From the NCBI RefSeq assembly GCF_001514115.1, contig NZ_KQ948452.1, forward strand, positions 284,140 through 348,139: a stretch of DNA of 64,000 nucleotides, in the 5' to 3' direction. Origin of the DNA: Streptomyces olivochromogenes. GTDB taxonomy: Bacteria > Actinomycetota > Actinomycetes > Streptomycetales > Streptomycetaceae. The position numbers and the translations under genes are program-made. The notes beneath the pieces are model-generated. The model saw only the letters and a list, made by a program, of their open reading frames with translations. It was not told the origin of the DNA and did not search any database. The stretch's first letter is position 1; every line of letters begins with the position of its first letter. This document shows positions 51,204 through 59,350 of this stretch, piece by piece.

Positions 51204-52565
51204 ATGTCTGTCTCCACCGCTGCCGCCGACCAGACCGTTTGTGCCCCTCTGCCCGTTCTGGGCCGCGATGTCACCGTCCCGCTCGTGACCGGCGGTGAGG
51301 TCACCTACGCCGCGCTCGACTACGCCGCCAGCACCCCCGCCCTCCAGCGGGTGTGGGACGACGTCGCCGCGTACGCCCCGTACTACGGCAGCGTGCACCG
51401 CGGCGCCGGGTACCTCTCCCAGCTGTCCACCGACCTCTTCGAGAACGCCCGCAGGACCGTCGCGGAGTTCCTCGACTGCCGGGGCGACGACCAGGTCGTC
51501 TTCACCCGCTCCACCACCGACTCCCTCAACCTGCTCGCCGCCACCCTTCCGGCCGACTGCCAGGTGTTCGTCTTCGAGACGGAGCACCACGCCTCGCTGC
51601 TGCCGTGGAAGGACGCCCGGGTCACCTACCTCAACGCGCCCCGCACCGCGCAGGAGGCCGTCACGGCCCTGGAGCGGGCCCTCGCCGCCCGCGACCCCCA
51701 CGGCCCGGCCCTGGTCTGCGTCACCGGCGCCTCGAACGTCACCGGCGAGCTGTGGCCGGTGCGCGAGCTGGCCGCCGCCGCGCACGCGCACGGTGCCCGG
51801 ATCGTCCTGGACGCCGCCCAGCTCGCCCCGCACCACCCGGTGTCCGTGCGGGACCTCGACGTCGACTGGGTCGCCTTCTCCGGGCACAAGCTGTACGCGC
51901 CGTTCGGTTCCGGCGTGCTCGCGGGCCGCGCCGACTGGCTGCGCGAGGCCCAGCCGTATCTCGCGGGCGGCGGCGCCAGCCGCAAGGTCACGCGGCGGGT
52001 GGACGGCGGCGTGGACGTGGAGTGGCACGAGAGCGCGGCCCGGCACGAGGCCGGTTCGCCGAACGTGATCGGCGCCTACTCCATCGCCTCCGCCTGCAAG
52101 GCGCTGACCGAGGCCGGTTTCGACACGCTCGTCGCCCGCGAGGAGCAGCTGATCGCGGCCGTCCGCGCCGGTCTGGCCGAGGTGCCCGAGGTCCGCGTCC
52201 TGTCGCTCTTCGGCGACGACGCCCCGCGCGTCGGCGTCATCTCGTTCGTCGTCGAGGGCTGGAACAGCTCGCACTTCGCGGCCGCGCTGTCCGCCGAGTA
52301 CGGGATCGGGGTGCGGGACGGTCTCTTCTGCGCCCACCCGCTGCTGCGGACGCTGCTCGGCAGCGATCCGCAGACGCAGGGGGAGTGCGGGGCGCCCGAG
52401 GCGGCGCCCGGGGAGAAGTCACTCAACGCGATCCGCGTCAGCTTCGGGGCCGGTACGCCCGACGAGCATGTGGAGCGGTTCGTGCGCGCGGTGAAGGAAC
52501 TGGTGCGGGACGGGGCGAAGTGGAACTACCGCACGGAGGACGGCCGCTGCGTCCCGGCGGTCTGA
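51204..52565 (+). CDS. Class-V aminotransferase / cysteine desulfurase-like protein under SAM-IV control
   Basis: A 453-residue PLP enzyme. VVFTRSTTDSLNLLAATLPA, FVFETEHHASLLPW, CVTGASNVTGELWPVRELAA, IVLDAAQLAPHHP and the Schiff-base Lys in AFSGHKLYAPFGSGVL define the class-V fold. The C-terminal part has GIGVRDGLFCAHPLLRTLLG and IRVSFGAGTPDEHVERFVRA. The substrate is not certain; the SAM riboswitch points to sulfur amino-acid metabolism. ATG at 51204 with AGGAG, after a leader of about 200 nt beyond the riboswitch. Confidence 0.9.
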   Translation: MSVSTAAADQTVCAPLPVLGRDVTVPLVTGGEVTYAALDYAASTPALQRVWDDVAAYAPYYGSVHRGAGYLSQLSTDLFENARRTVAEFLDCRGDDQVVFTRSTTDSLNLLAATLPADCQVFVFETEHHASLLPWKDARVTYLNAPRTAQEAVTALERALAARDPHGPALVCVTGASNVTGELWPVRELAAAAHAHGARIVLDAAQLAPHHPVSVRDLDVDWVAFSGHKLYAPFGSGVLAGRADWLREAQPYLAGGGASRKVTRRVDGGVDVEWHESAARHEAGSPNVIGAYSIASACKALTEAGFDTLVAREEQLIAAVRAGLAEVPEVRVLSLFGDDAPRVGVISFVVEGWNSSHFAAALSAEYGIGVRDGLFCAHPLLRTLLGSDPQTQGECGAPEAAPGEKSLNAIRVSFGAGTPDEHVERFVRAVKELVRDGAKWNYRTEDGRCVPAV

Positions 52566-52579
52566 GGCTGGCTCGGGGG

Positions 52580-52662
52580 TGCGTGGGGGCTTCGCCCCCT
52601 GGCCCCGTGGTTCTTCGGCCGCGGGCCGGTGGGAGCCGGCCGCGCAGTTCCCCGCGCCCCCG
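52580..52662. repeat. Dispersed repeat, locus 7
   Basis: A hairpin module (GGGGGCTTCGCCCCCTGG) precedes one core (GGCCGCGGGCCGGTGGGAGC, then CGCGCAGTTCCCCGCGCCCC). Module order is reversed compared with loci 1 and 2. It lies between the convergent aminotransferase and Lrp-domain genes. Confidence 0.8.
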
Positions 52663-52670
52663 GTGCGGCC

Positions 52671-52952
52671 CTAGCTGTCGAGGCCGATGGCGAACGCCGC
52701 CTCCAGGTCGTGCTGGGAGTACGTGCGGAACGCGACGTGGGTGTCCGTACCCTCGACGCCGGGGATCTTGCTGATCTTGCCGGGGATGACGTCCGCCAGG
52801 TCGTCGTGGGCCTTCACCCGGACCATGGCGATCAGGTCGTACGTGCCGGTGACGGAGAAGACCTCGCTGACACTGTCCAGCGCGGCGATCGACTCGGCGA
52901 TCTCGGGGATCCGGTCCACGCTGGTCTTGATGAGCACGATCGCGGTGATCAC
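52671..52952 (-). CDS. Stand-alone Lrp/AsnC ligand-binding (RAM) domain protein
   Basis: A 93-residue protein containing only the RAM effector domain of Lrp/AsnC regulators: ITAIVLIKTSVDRIPEIAES, VSEVFSVTGTYDLIAMVRVK, DLADVIPGKISKIPGVEGTD and THVAFRTYSQHDLEAAFAIG. There is no helix-turn-helix, so it probably binds an amino acid or partner rather than DNA. The GTG start at 52952 overlaps the rhomboid TGA by 4 bp, implying translational coupling. Confidence 0.9.
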   Translation of the reverse strand: MITAIVLIKTSVDRIPEIAESIAALDSVSEVFSVTGTYDLIAMVRVKAHDDLADVIPGKISKIPGVEGTDTHVAFRTYSQHDLEAAFAIGLDS

Positions 52953-53680
52953 GGCTGGTTTTCTCCCTCGGGGGCTGCTGCTGGGGTTTTCACTCTAGTC
53001 GGCCGCCCGAACCGCACCCACGCGTAGACGAACCCCAGCGAGAAGCCCACCAGGTGGGCCAGATAGGCGACCCCGGGGCCCGAGGGGCTGCGGCCCGCCG
53101 CCAGCCACTGCAGGGTCACCCAGAAGGGCAGCACGACCCAGGCGGGGAAGCGCAGCGGCAGGAAGAAGAGGAACGGGAAGAGACTGGTCACCCGGGCCCT
53201 GGGGAACAGGTACAGGAACGCTCCGAGGACCGCGGAGATCGCCCCCGAGGCGCCGACCAGGGTCTGCTCGGAGCCGGAGTTGGCGATCGCGTAACCGAGC
53301 AGAGCGAGGTAGCCGCAGACCACGTAGAAGACGGCGAACTGGACGTGGCCCATGCGTTCCTCGGTCATCGCTCCGAAGACGTAGAAGAAGAGCATGTTGC
53401 CCAGGAGGTGGAGCCAGCTGCCGTGGATGAACAGGGCCGTGGCCGGGGTGAGCCAGGCGCTCGGGGTGCCGTCGAAGAGCTCGGCGGGGATCACGCCCCA
53501 GCGCCGGAAGTAGGCCCGCTGGGCGACCACCAGCGCGTCCCCGGTGCCGAACGACGGATTGAGTCCCGAGGCGGGGCCGATCAGGAAGATCAGGCAGCAC
53601 AGGAAGATCAGCCCGTACGTCACCGGCGCGGACTGAGCGCGCATCGTCCTGCCGACCGCCGTACCCCAGGTGCTGATCAT
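52949..53680 (-). CDS. Rhomboid family intramembrane serine protease
   Basis: A 243-residue protein with six or more helices. Rhomboid signatures: HGSWLHLLGNMLFFYVFGAM, ERMGHVQFAVFYVVCGYLAL, catalytic Ser in LVGASGAISAVLGAFLYLFP, and catalytic His in YLAHLVGFSLGFVYAWVRFG. It cleaves substrate helices within the membrane; substrate unknown. ATG at 53680 chosen (MISTWGTAVG), with ATG 53692 as an alternative; neither has a clear ribosome binding site. Confidence 0.9.
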   Translation of the reverse strand: MISTWGTAVGRTMRAQSAPVTYGLIFLCCLIFLIGPASGLNPSFGTGDALVVAQRAYFRRWGVIPAELFDGTPSAWLTPATALFIHGSWLHLLGNMLFFYVFGAMTEERMGHVQFAVFYVVCGYLALLGYAIANSGSEQTLVGASGAISAVLGAFLYLFPRARVTSLFPFLFFLPLRFPAWVVLPFWVTLQWLAAGRSPSGPGVAYLAHLVGFSLGFVYAWVRFGRPTRVKTPAAAPEGENQP

Positions 53681-53832
53681 GGAACAGAGCATGACGTAAC
53701 CGGACCGATGCGCACAGAGTGCCTCGCCGCCATGGACGGCCGAGCGTCGAGTACCCGCCAGGCCGTAGGGTAACGAGCCACACGCGCCGGACACCGGTGT
53801 CGGACGGACACTAGAAGGAAAGCGACTGCCAC

Positions 53833-54072
53833 ATGACGGTTCCCCTCCCGACCGCCGAGACTCGCTGGCGCTGCACACTCTGCGGCAACCTCACGCGATT
53901 CGACGTGACCCGCTCGTCCAAGGTCGTCGAGTATGTGCACCTCGACCTGGCCGGTGAGCCGAACGTCGAGGAGCGCAAGGTGGTCAGTGAGACCATCGAG
54001 TCGGTGCGCTGCCGGTGGTGCAACGCGGTGGACCAGGTGGAACTGGTGGACAGGCCGGGTGCCGGCTCCTGA
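53833..54072 (+). CDS. Small zinc-ribbon-like protein (79 aa)
   Basis: A 79-residue protein with two CxxC knuckles, RWRCTLCGNLTRFDV and ESVRCRWCNAVDQVEL, separated by about 40 residues, which fits a zinc ribbon. Name and function unknown. ATG at 53833; a purine-rich AAGGAAAG lies somewhat far upstream. The NYN-domain gene follows 34 bp later on the same strand, suggesting co-expression. Confidence 0.8.
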   Translation: MTVPLPTAETRWRCTLCGNLTRFDVTRSSKVVEYVHLDLAGEPNVEERKVVSETIESVRCRWCNAVDQVELVDRPGAGS

Positions 54073-54106
54073 GGGAGCGGGCCCCGCACAGACATTGGGG
54101 TGACGG

Positions 54107-55456
54107 ATGGTGGAGACCACAGGCGGGGAGCCGGACGACGGCACCGCTGAGGTGCTCGACCGTCCGCTGCCCGACGGTGTGCGCCGGCGGGTCGTACAGA
54201 TCGTGTCGGACGGGTTCGGCGGGCTGACCGTCGCCGAACTGCCCGCCCAATTGCGGCAGTATGCGCGGTTCGCCCCCAATCGGCGCGCGAAGTTCGCCGG
54301 CAACGCCATGGCTGCCGCGCTGGAGACCGATCCGCTGTTCCGGCAGCGTATCGCCGAGAAGCTCAGAGAGGCGCAGCCGGAGCTCGCCGGTGCCCTCGAC
54401 TCGTGCGCGCCGCCGCCGGCCGCGGATCCGCTCGACGTGGCGGCCGCGGCCTATGTGCTGCGCCCCACGGGCTGGGTGAAGCTGGTGACCGCCGCGGGCG
54501 AGGAGGCCCTGCGGGCGGACGCCGAGCGCGCGGACGACGAGAGCCGGGCGGAGCTGGAGCGCCTGCGCGAGGAGCTCGCGCAGGCACGTGGTCAGACCAA
54601 GGCCGAAACCGAGCGGTTGCGCACGGAGTTGGAGTCCGCGAAGAGGGAAGCGGAATCGCTTCACCGCAAGTTGCGCGGCGCCCTCAGCGACGTCAAGCGG
54701 GGCGAGGCCGCGCTGCGCAAGCTGCAGGGCGAGATGGACACCGCGCGGGCGGACGGGCAGGCCCAGGTGTCCGCCGCCGAGAGCGAGACCCGGCGGCTCA
54801 AGGCGCGGCTCTCGGAGGCCGAGGCGGCCCTGGAGGCCACCCGCAAGGCGGCGCGCGAGGGTCGCAGCGTCGAGGACATGCGCGTACGGCTGTTGCTCGA
54901 CACCGTGCTGGAGGCGGCCCAGGGGCTGCGCCGGGAGCTCGCGCTGCCGCCCGTGTCCGTACGGCCGGCGGAGACCGTGGACGCGGTCGAGCCGGGGCGC
55001 ATGACGCCCAAGGACATCGCGGCCCGTGCCCTGTCCGAAAATGATCCCGCGATCCTCGACCAGCTGCTCGCGCTGCCGCAGGCGCATCTGGTCGTCGACG
55101 GCTACAACGTCACCAAGACCGGCTATCCGCAGATGCCGCTGGAGAAGCAGCGGCTCAGGCTGCTGGGGCAGCTCTCGCAGCTCGCCGCGCAGACCGGTGC
55201 CGAGGTGACCTGTGTCTTCGACGGGGCCGAGCTGGCGGCGCCCGTGCTGCTCGCGCCGCCGCGCGGGGTGCGGGTGCTGTTCTCCAAAGCGGGTGTCACG
55301 GCGGACGAGTTGATCCGCCAGCTGGTGCGCGCCGAGCCGCCCGGGCGGCCCGTCATCGTGGTCTCCACCGACCGTGAGGTGGCCGACGGGATCGCCAAGG
55401 CCGGCGCTCGCCCGGTGGCCTCCGTGGTGCTTCTCAAGCGCTTTTCGCGCGGCTGA
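54107..55456 (+). CDS. NYN (YacP-like) domain protein with coiled coil
   Basis: A 449-residue protein in three parts. Helical N-terminal domain (about 25-150: FGGLTVAELPAQLRQYARFA). A long charged coiled coil (about 150-265: ERLREELAQARGQTKAETER). A C-terminal PIN-like NYN domain (about 315-449: HLVVDGYNVTKTGYPQMPLE, EVTCVFDGAELAAPVLLAPP, SKAGVTADELIRQLV, VIVVSTDREVADGIAKAGAR). The acidic residues in DGYN, FDGAE, ADE and STDRE would form the nuclease site. YacP/Rae1 relatives act on ribosome-associated mRNA; such a role is possible here. Confidence 0.88.
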   Translation: MVETTGGEPDDGTAEVLDRPLPDGVRRRVVQIVSDGFGGLTVAELPAQLRQYARFAPNRRAKFAGNAMAAALETDPLFRQRIAEKLREAQPELAGALDSCAPPPAADPLDVAAAAYVLRPTGWVKLVTAAGEEALRADAERADDESRAELERLREELAQARGQTKAETERLRTELESAKREAESLHRKLRGALSDVKRGEAALRKLQGEMDTARADGQAQVSAAESETRRLKARLSEAEAALEATRKAAREGRSVEDMRVRLLLDTVLEAAQGLRRELALPPVSVRPAETVDAVEPGRMTPKDIAARALSENDPAILDQLLALPQAHLVVDGYNVTKTGYPQMPLEKQRLRLLGQLSQLAAQTGAEVTCVFDGAELAAPVLLAPPRGVRVLFSKAGVTADELIRQLVRAEPPGRPVIVVSTDREVADGIAKAGARPVASVVLLKRFSRG

Positions 55457-55635
55457 AACGGCCGTCGGCGATCTGCGCCGTACGCCCCAAAGAGCCCGTA
55501 CGTCCCATCTGCAACATCCAGGCGTTGTGCCCGAATTGGCGAAACCTTCACGCAACGTAGCGTCAGCCCCACATCACTGCACGTGAGTTGAGTGCAAAGA
55601 ATGCGCTGGGTGACTAAGAATTTTCAGGTTTGGAT

Positions 55636-55665
55636 TTGAACTGATCACAGGAAGGTCACTAGGGT
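55636..55665 (+). promoter_or_regulatory. Predicted promoter of the first NlpC/P60 gene
   Basis: -35 TTGAAC (55636-55641), 18-bp spacer, -10 TAGGGT (55660-55665), in an AT-richer patch. It leaves a leader of about 100 nt before the GTG at 55773, which contains a TCACTC/GAGTGA hairpin. The 55457-55635 part of the gap shows no gene. Confidence 0.6.
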
Positions 55666-55772
55666 CTGGGCTCGAACCTCCACTCGGGTGATCACTCATT
55701 GGGAGTGACGGTGGGGGGACACCGCCCGTCGGCGTCTCGGCAGGCGGCTGGAGGAAGAAGGAGCTCGCCTTC

Positions 55773-56813
55773 GTGGCGTCCCACCGTCGACCCAAGCAGC
55801 CGAGCCGCACCCGTGTGACCGTGCTCACCACCGCCGCAGCCGCTGCCGTAGTTCTCAGCGCCAACGCCGCCAACGCCGCGCCCAGCGAGAAGCCGAGCAA
55901 GGACGAGGTCAAGAGCAAGGTCGACAAGCTTTACGAGGAGACCGAGCAGGCCACCGAGAAGCTCGACGGGGCCAAGGAGAAGCAGGACAAGCTGGAGAAG
56001 GAAATCAGCACCCTGCAGGACAACGTGGCCCGCGGCCAGGACGAGCTCAACGCCCTGCGCGACGGGCTCGGTTCGATGGCCAGCGCCCAGTACCGCACCG
56101 GCGGCATCGACCCCTCCGTGGCGCTGTTCCTCTCCTCGAACCCGGACGACTACCTGGACAAGGCGTCCGCGATGGACCAGCTGAGCAGTCAGCAGGTCGA
56201 GGCGCTGAAGAAGGTCCAGGAGAAGCAGCGTTCGCTCGCCCAGCAGCGGCAGGAAGCCTCCGCGAAGCTGAAGGACCTCGCCGACACCCGTACGGAACTG
56301 GCCAAGCAGAAGAAGACGGTCCAGACCAAGCTCGCCGCGGCGCAGAAGCTCCTCAACTCCCTGACGGCCCAGGAGAAGGCGGCTCTCGACGCGCAGCAGT
56401 CCCGCGCCACCCGCGCCAGCGAGCGCACCGTTCTCGGCAACCCCGGTACGCCCGCGTCCGGGCGCGCCGGTGCGGCCTTCTCCGCCGGACAGACCAAGAT
56501 CGGCACGCCGTACGTCTACGGCGCCACCGGCCCCGGCTCCTTCGACTGCTCGGGCTTCACCTCGTGGTCGTACGCCCAGGCCGGTGTCTCCATCCCGCGC
56601 ACCTCGGAGTCGCAGGCGACCATCGGCACCCGCATCTACTCGCAGAGCGATCTGCAGGTCGGCGACCTGGTCTTCTTCTTCGGCGACCTGCACCACGTCG
56701 GCCTCTACGCGGGCAACGGCCAGGTGCTGCACGCCCCGCGCACCGGAACGGTCGTGCGCTACGAGTCGATGAGCACCATCGGTGGAGCGTTCCAGTTCGG
56801 CGTCCGGGTCTGA
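55773..56813 (+). CDS. C40 family (NlpC/P60) peptidoglycan endopeptidase
   Basis: A 346-residue secreted hydrolase. Sec signal (about 1-36, ending ANAANAAP), long coiled coil (about 45-210: VDKLYEETEQATEKLDGAKE), then NlpC/P60 domain (230-346) with catalytic Cys259 in SFDCSGFTSWSY, His308 in LHHVGLYAGN and His320 in VLHAPR. It cleaves stem peptides of peptidoglycan, as RipA-like enzymes do. GTG at 55773 with AAGGAG upstream. Followed by a related paralogue. Confidence 0.93.
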   Translation: MASHRRPKQPSRTRVTVLTTAAAAAVVLSANAANAAPSEKPSKDEVKSKVDKLYEETEQATEKLDGAKEKQDKLEKEISTLQDNVARGQDELNALRDGLGSMASAQYRTGGIDPSVALFLSSNPDDYLDKASAMDQLSSQQVEALKKVQEKQRSLAQQRQEASAKLKDLADTRTELAKQKKTVQTKLAAAQKLLNSLTAQEKAALDAQQSRATRASERTVLGNPGTPASGRAGAAFSAGQTKIGTPYVYGATGPGSFDCSGFTSWSYAQAGVSIPRTSESQATIGTRIYSQSDLQVGDLVFFFGDLHHVGLYAGNGQVLHAPRTGTVVRYESMSTIGGAFQFGVRV

Positions 56814-56902
56814 TCCGGCTCCCCGAACCCTCCGAGATCCTTTCGAGGCCCCCTCGACATGCCGCCCGAACGGGCGAATCGCGGTAACTCCCGCTGACCC
56901 CA

Positions 56903-56936
56903 CGCCCCGTCGGTGACCTGCGTCTCCGGCGGGGCG
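56903..56936 (+). terminator. Hairpin terminator between the two NlpC/P60 genes
   Basis: CGCCCCG-t-CGG...CCG-g-CGGGGCG with a 12-nt loop, 90 bp past the first NlpC/P60 stop. It lies just before the promoter at 56961-56990. Confidence 0.7.
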
Positions 56937-56960
56937 CCGCGTTGTGCGCCCTCGAGGTCT

Positions 56961-56990
56961 TTGGCCGGTGCGTAGTCGCACGGCTACTGT
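56961..56990 (+). promoter_or_regulatory. Predicted promoter of the second NlpC/P60 gene
   Basis: -35 TTGGCC (56961-56966), 18-bp spacer, -10 TACTGT (56985-56990), 57 nt before the GTG start. Confidence 0.45.
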
Positions 56991-57046
56991 CTGGCGCGTT
57001 TCCCCCAACTCCGGGGGATCGTCAGCGGAAGGGAGAGCGGCTACTC

Positions 57047-58078
57047 GTGGGGTCCCATCGCCGCCGTCCACCGTCCGGGTTCGACCGGGGCGTCAACGCC
57101 GCGGGCATCACCGGCATCGCCGTGACCGTGATGTCCGTCGCGGCCGCCGCCCTCGGGGCCGTACCGGCCGCCGCAGCACCGAAGGACGACACCCGGGCCG
57201 AGGTGGACCGCCTGTACACCCAGGCGGAGAAGGCAACCGAGGCGTTCAACAAGGCCGACGAGCGCGCGGGAACCCTGCGCAAAGAGGTGAGCACGACACA
57301 GGACCGCATCGCCCGGCAGCAGGAGCGCATCAACACCATGCGGGACGCGCTCGGTTCGCTCGCCGGGGCCCAGTACCGCGCGGGCGGCCTCGACCCCTCC
57401 CTGGCGCTGCTCTTCTCCGACAACCCCGCCGAGTACCTCGACAAGGCCGCCGCGCTCGACCGGATCAACGCCCACCAGGCGGGCGAACTCAAGGACCTCC
57501 AGGTAGCCATGCGCGACCTCGCCCAGGTACGCGAGGAGGCGACCGCCGAACTCGCCGAGCTGGAGAAGAGCACCAAGGCCGTCGCCCGGCACAAGCGGAC
57601 CGTCGAACAGAAACTCGCCAAGGCGCGCATACTGCTCAACTCGCTGCCGTCCGCCGAGCGCGCCGCCTACGACCGGGCCTCCCGCTCCGGACGCTCCGAC
57701 CTGCCCGAACTCGGCGGTGTCACGCCCGCCTCGGGGCGCGCCGCCGCCGCCCTCGCCGCGGCCCGCTCCGCACTCGGCCGCCCCTACGTGTGGGGCGCCA
57801 ACGGGCCCGGCGGATTCGACTGTTCGGGCCTCATGCAGTGGTCGTACCGGCAGGCGGGCGTCGGTCTGCCGCGCACCTCCCAGGAACAGCGCTACGCCGG
57901 ACGGCAGGTGCCGCTCTCCCAGGCGCAGCCCGGCGACCTCGTCACCTACCGCTCCGACGCGAGTCATGTCGCGATGTACGCGGGCAACGGCCAGGTGATC
58001 CACGCGCCCTACCCGGGTGCGCCGGTGCGCTACGACCCGGTGGGCATGATGCCCATCTCGTCCGTGACGCGGGTCTGA
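57047..58078 (+). CDS. C40 family (NlpC/P60) peptidoglycan endopeptidase, paralogue
   Basis: A 343-residue secreted hydrolase with the same layout as the gene before it: basic start and signal (GSHRRRPPSGFDRGVNAAGI, then VAAAALGAVPAAAA), coiled coil (DRLYTQAEKATEAFNKADER), and C-terminal NlpC/P60 domain with GFDCSGLMQWSYRQAGV, SHVAMYAGNG and VIHAPYPG. Shared phrases such as AGNGQV and RDxLGSxA mark a tandem duplication that has since diverged. GTG at 57047 with GGGAGAG upstream. Own promoter predicted. Confidence 0.92.
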   Translation: MGSHRRRPPSGFDRGVNAAGITGIAVTVMSVAAAALGAVPAAAAPKDDTRAEVDRLYTQAEKATEAFNKADERAGTLRKEVSTTQDRIARQQERINTMRDALGSLAGAQYRAGGLDPSLALLFSDNPAEYLDKAAALDRINAHQAGELKDLQVAMRDLAQVREEATAELAELEKSTKAVARHKRTVEQKLAKARILLNSLPSAERAAYDRASRSGRSDLPELGGVTPASGRAAAALAAARSALGRPYVWGANGPGGFDCSGLMQWSYRQAGVGLPRTSQEQRYAGRQVPLSQAQPGDLVTYRSDASHVAMYAGNGQVIHAPYPGAPVRYDPVGMMPISSVTRV

Positions 58079-58103
58079 CCTCCGCGCCCGGGCGCCGTAC
58101 GAT
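58075..58103 (+). promoter_or_regulatory. Leaderless promoter of the gluzincin lipoprotein gene, embedded at the end of the NlpC/P60 gene
   Basis: -35 CTGACC (58075-58080) includes the TGA stop of the previous gene; 17-bp spacer; -10 TACGAT (58098-58103); then 7 nt and GTG at 58111. Hexamers, spacing and start position all fit a leaderless transcript. Confidence 0.6.
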
Positions 58104-58110
58104 CGGGAAC

Positions 58111-59307
58111 GTGGCTGGTCGAAGGCGTGCGTCGCGGGCGGGGTGCTCCCTGGTGCTGCTGCTGGCCGTGCTGGTGGGCTGCGGCGGCGGGCCGTCCCCG
58201 GACACCGCGTCCGCCGATGTGCAGCGGGTCCTCGACCGGCGGGCGGCCGCGGTCCTGGACCGGAACGAGTCGGCGTACCGGGCCACGGAGGAACCGTCCG
58301 GCTCGACCGCGGAGTTCACCCGGCTGCGCGCGGTCCCGCTGGCCGCCTGGTCGTACCGCCTGACGGACCTGCACCGCTCCGGCGACCACGCCACCGCGGG
58401 CGCCGAGCTGCGCTACCGCATCGAGGGCTATGACAGGGCGCCCGTCACGGCGGCCCGCACCCTGCGCCTGGTCCGCGACGGCGGGAGCTGGCGGGTCGCC
58501 TCCGACGTGCCCGCCGAGCGGGCCAGTCAGCAGTTGTGGGAGCAGGGGGCGGTGACGGTGGTACGGGGCGCGCACAGCCTCGTCCTGGGGGTCGGGCAGT
58601 CCGGTGAGCGGCTGCGGGCGTACGCCGGCCTCGCGGACCGCGCCGTGCCCGCCGTGACGGACGCCTGGGGCGCCGACTGGCCGGGGCACGTCGTCGTCCT
58701 CGTACCGAAGTCGCTGGAGGGCATGGCGGGGCTGCTGGGGGCGCCCGCGTCCGGGTACCGGGGGATCGCGGCGGTCACCACGGGAGAAGCGGGCGGGACG
58801 GCCAGGGCGCCCGCGGACCGGATCATCGTCAACCCCGATGCGTACGGCCTCCTCGGCGACTTCGGCAAGCAGGTCGTGCTCAGCCACGAGACGACGCACG
58901 TGGCCACCCGCGCCCACACCACCGCCGCCACACCCCTGTGGCTCTCCGAGGGCTTCGCGGACTGGGTCGGCTACCGCGGTAGCGGCCGTACGGCGACGCA
59001 GGCGGCGCCGGAGCTGGAGCGGGCGGTGCTGGACGGGCACGCACCGGCCGCGCTGCCGGACGACAAGGACTTCGGGTTCGCCGGGGACGCGGCGCGGCTG
59101 GCGCGGGCGTACGAGGGCGGCTGGATGGCCTGCAGGCTGATCGCCGACCACTGGGGCGAGGTCCGGCTGAACGAGTTCTACCGGGCCGTCGGCGACCACA
59201 AGAAGCGGGCGGGGGCCGTCGAGGGCGCGCTGCGGGACGTACTGCACACGACGCCGGAGAACTTCACGCGGCAGTGGCAGGCGTACCTGAAGGCGCAGCT
59301 CGGCTGA
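58111..59307 (+). CDS. Putative gluzincin metallopeptidase lipoprotein
   Basis: A 398-residue exported protein. Signal with lipobox LVGC (Cys at about 24). A middle region of alpha/beta character (LTDLHRSGDHATAGAELRYR). The C-terminal half holds a zinc-peptidase motif QVVLSHETTHVATRA (HExxH) followed by LWLSEGFADWVGYRG, with the third ligand Glu, the arrangement of MA-clan gluzincins. An ARAYEGGWMACRLIADHWGE helix follows. Substrate unknown; envelope location likely. Confidence 0.85.
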   Translation: MAGRRRASRAGCSLVLLLAVLVGCGGGPSPDTASADVQRVLDRRAAAVLDRNESAYRATEEPSGSTAEFTRLRAVPLAAWSYRLTDLHRSGDHATAGAELRYRIEGYDRAPVTAARTLRLVRDGGSWRVASDVPAERASQQLWEQGAVTVVRGAHSLVLGVGQSGERLRAYAGLADRAVPAVTDAWGADWPGHVVVLVPKSLEGMAGLLGAPASGYRGIAAVTTGEAGGTARAPADRIIVNPDAYGLLGDFGKQVVLSHETTHVATRAHTTAATPLWLSEGFADWVGYRGSGRTATQAAPELERAVLDGHAPAALPDDKDFGFAGDAARLARAYEGGWMACRLIADHWGEVRLNEFYRAVGDHKKRAGAVEGALRDVLHTTPENFTRQWQAYLKAQLG

Positions 59308-59350
59308 ATCGGCTCGCCTGCATCGGCTCGGCTGCATCGGCTCGGTCGAA

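Noticed and set aside
55660..55772. Possible ydaO-type (c-di-AMP) riboswitch before the first NlpC/P60 gene
   Set aside because: Such riboswitches often precede wall hydrolase genes in Streptomyces, but the conserved internal motifs are missing; only a short hairpin and a GGCAGGCGG-like segment are seen.
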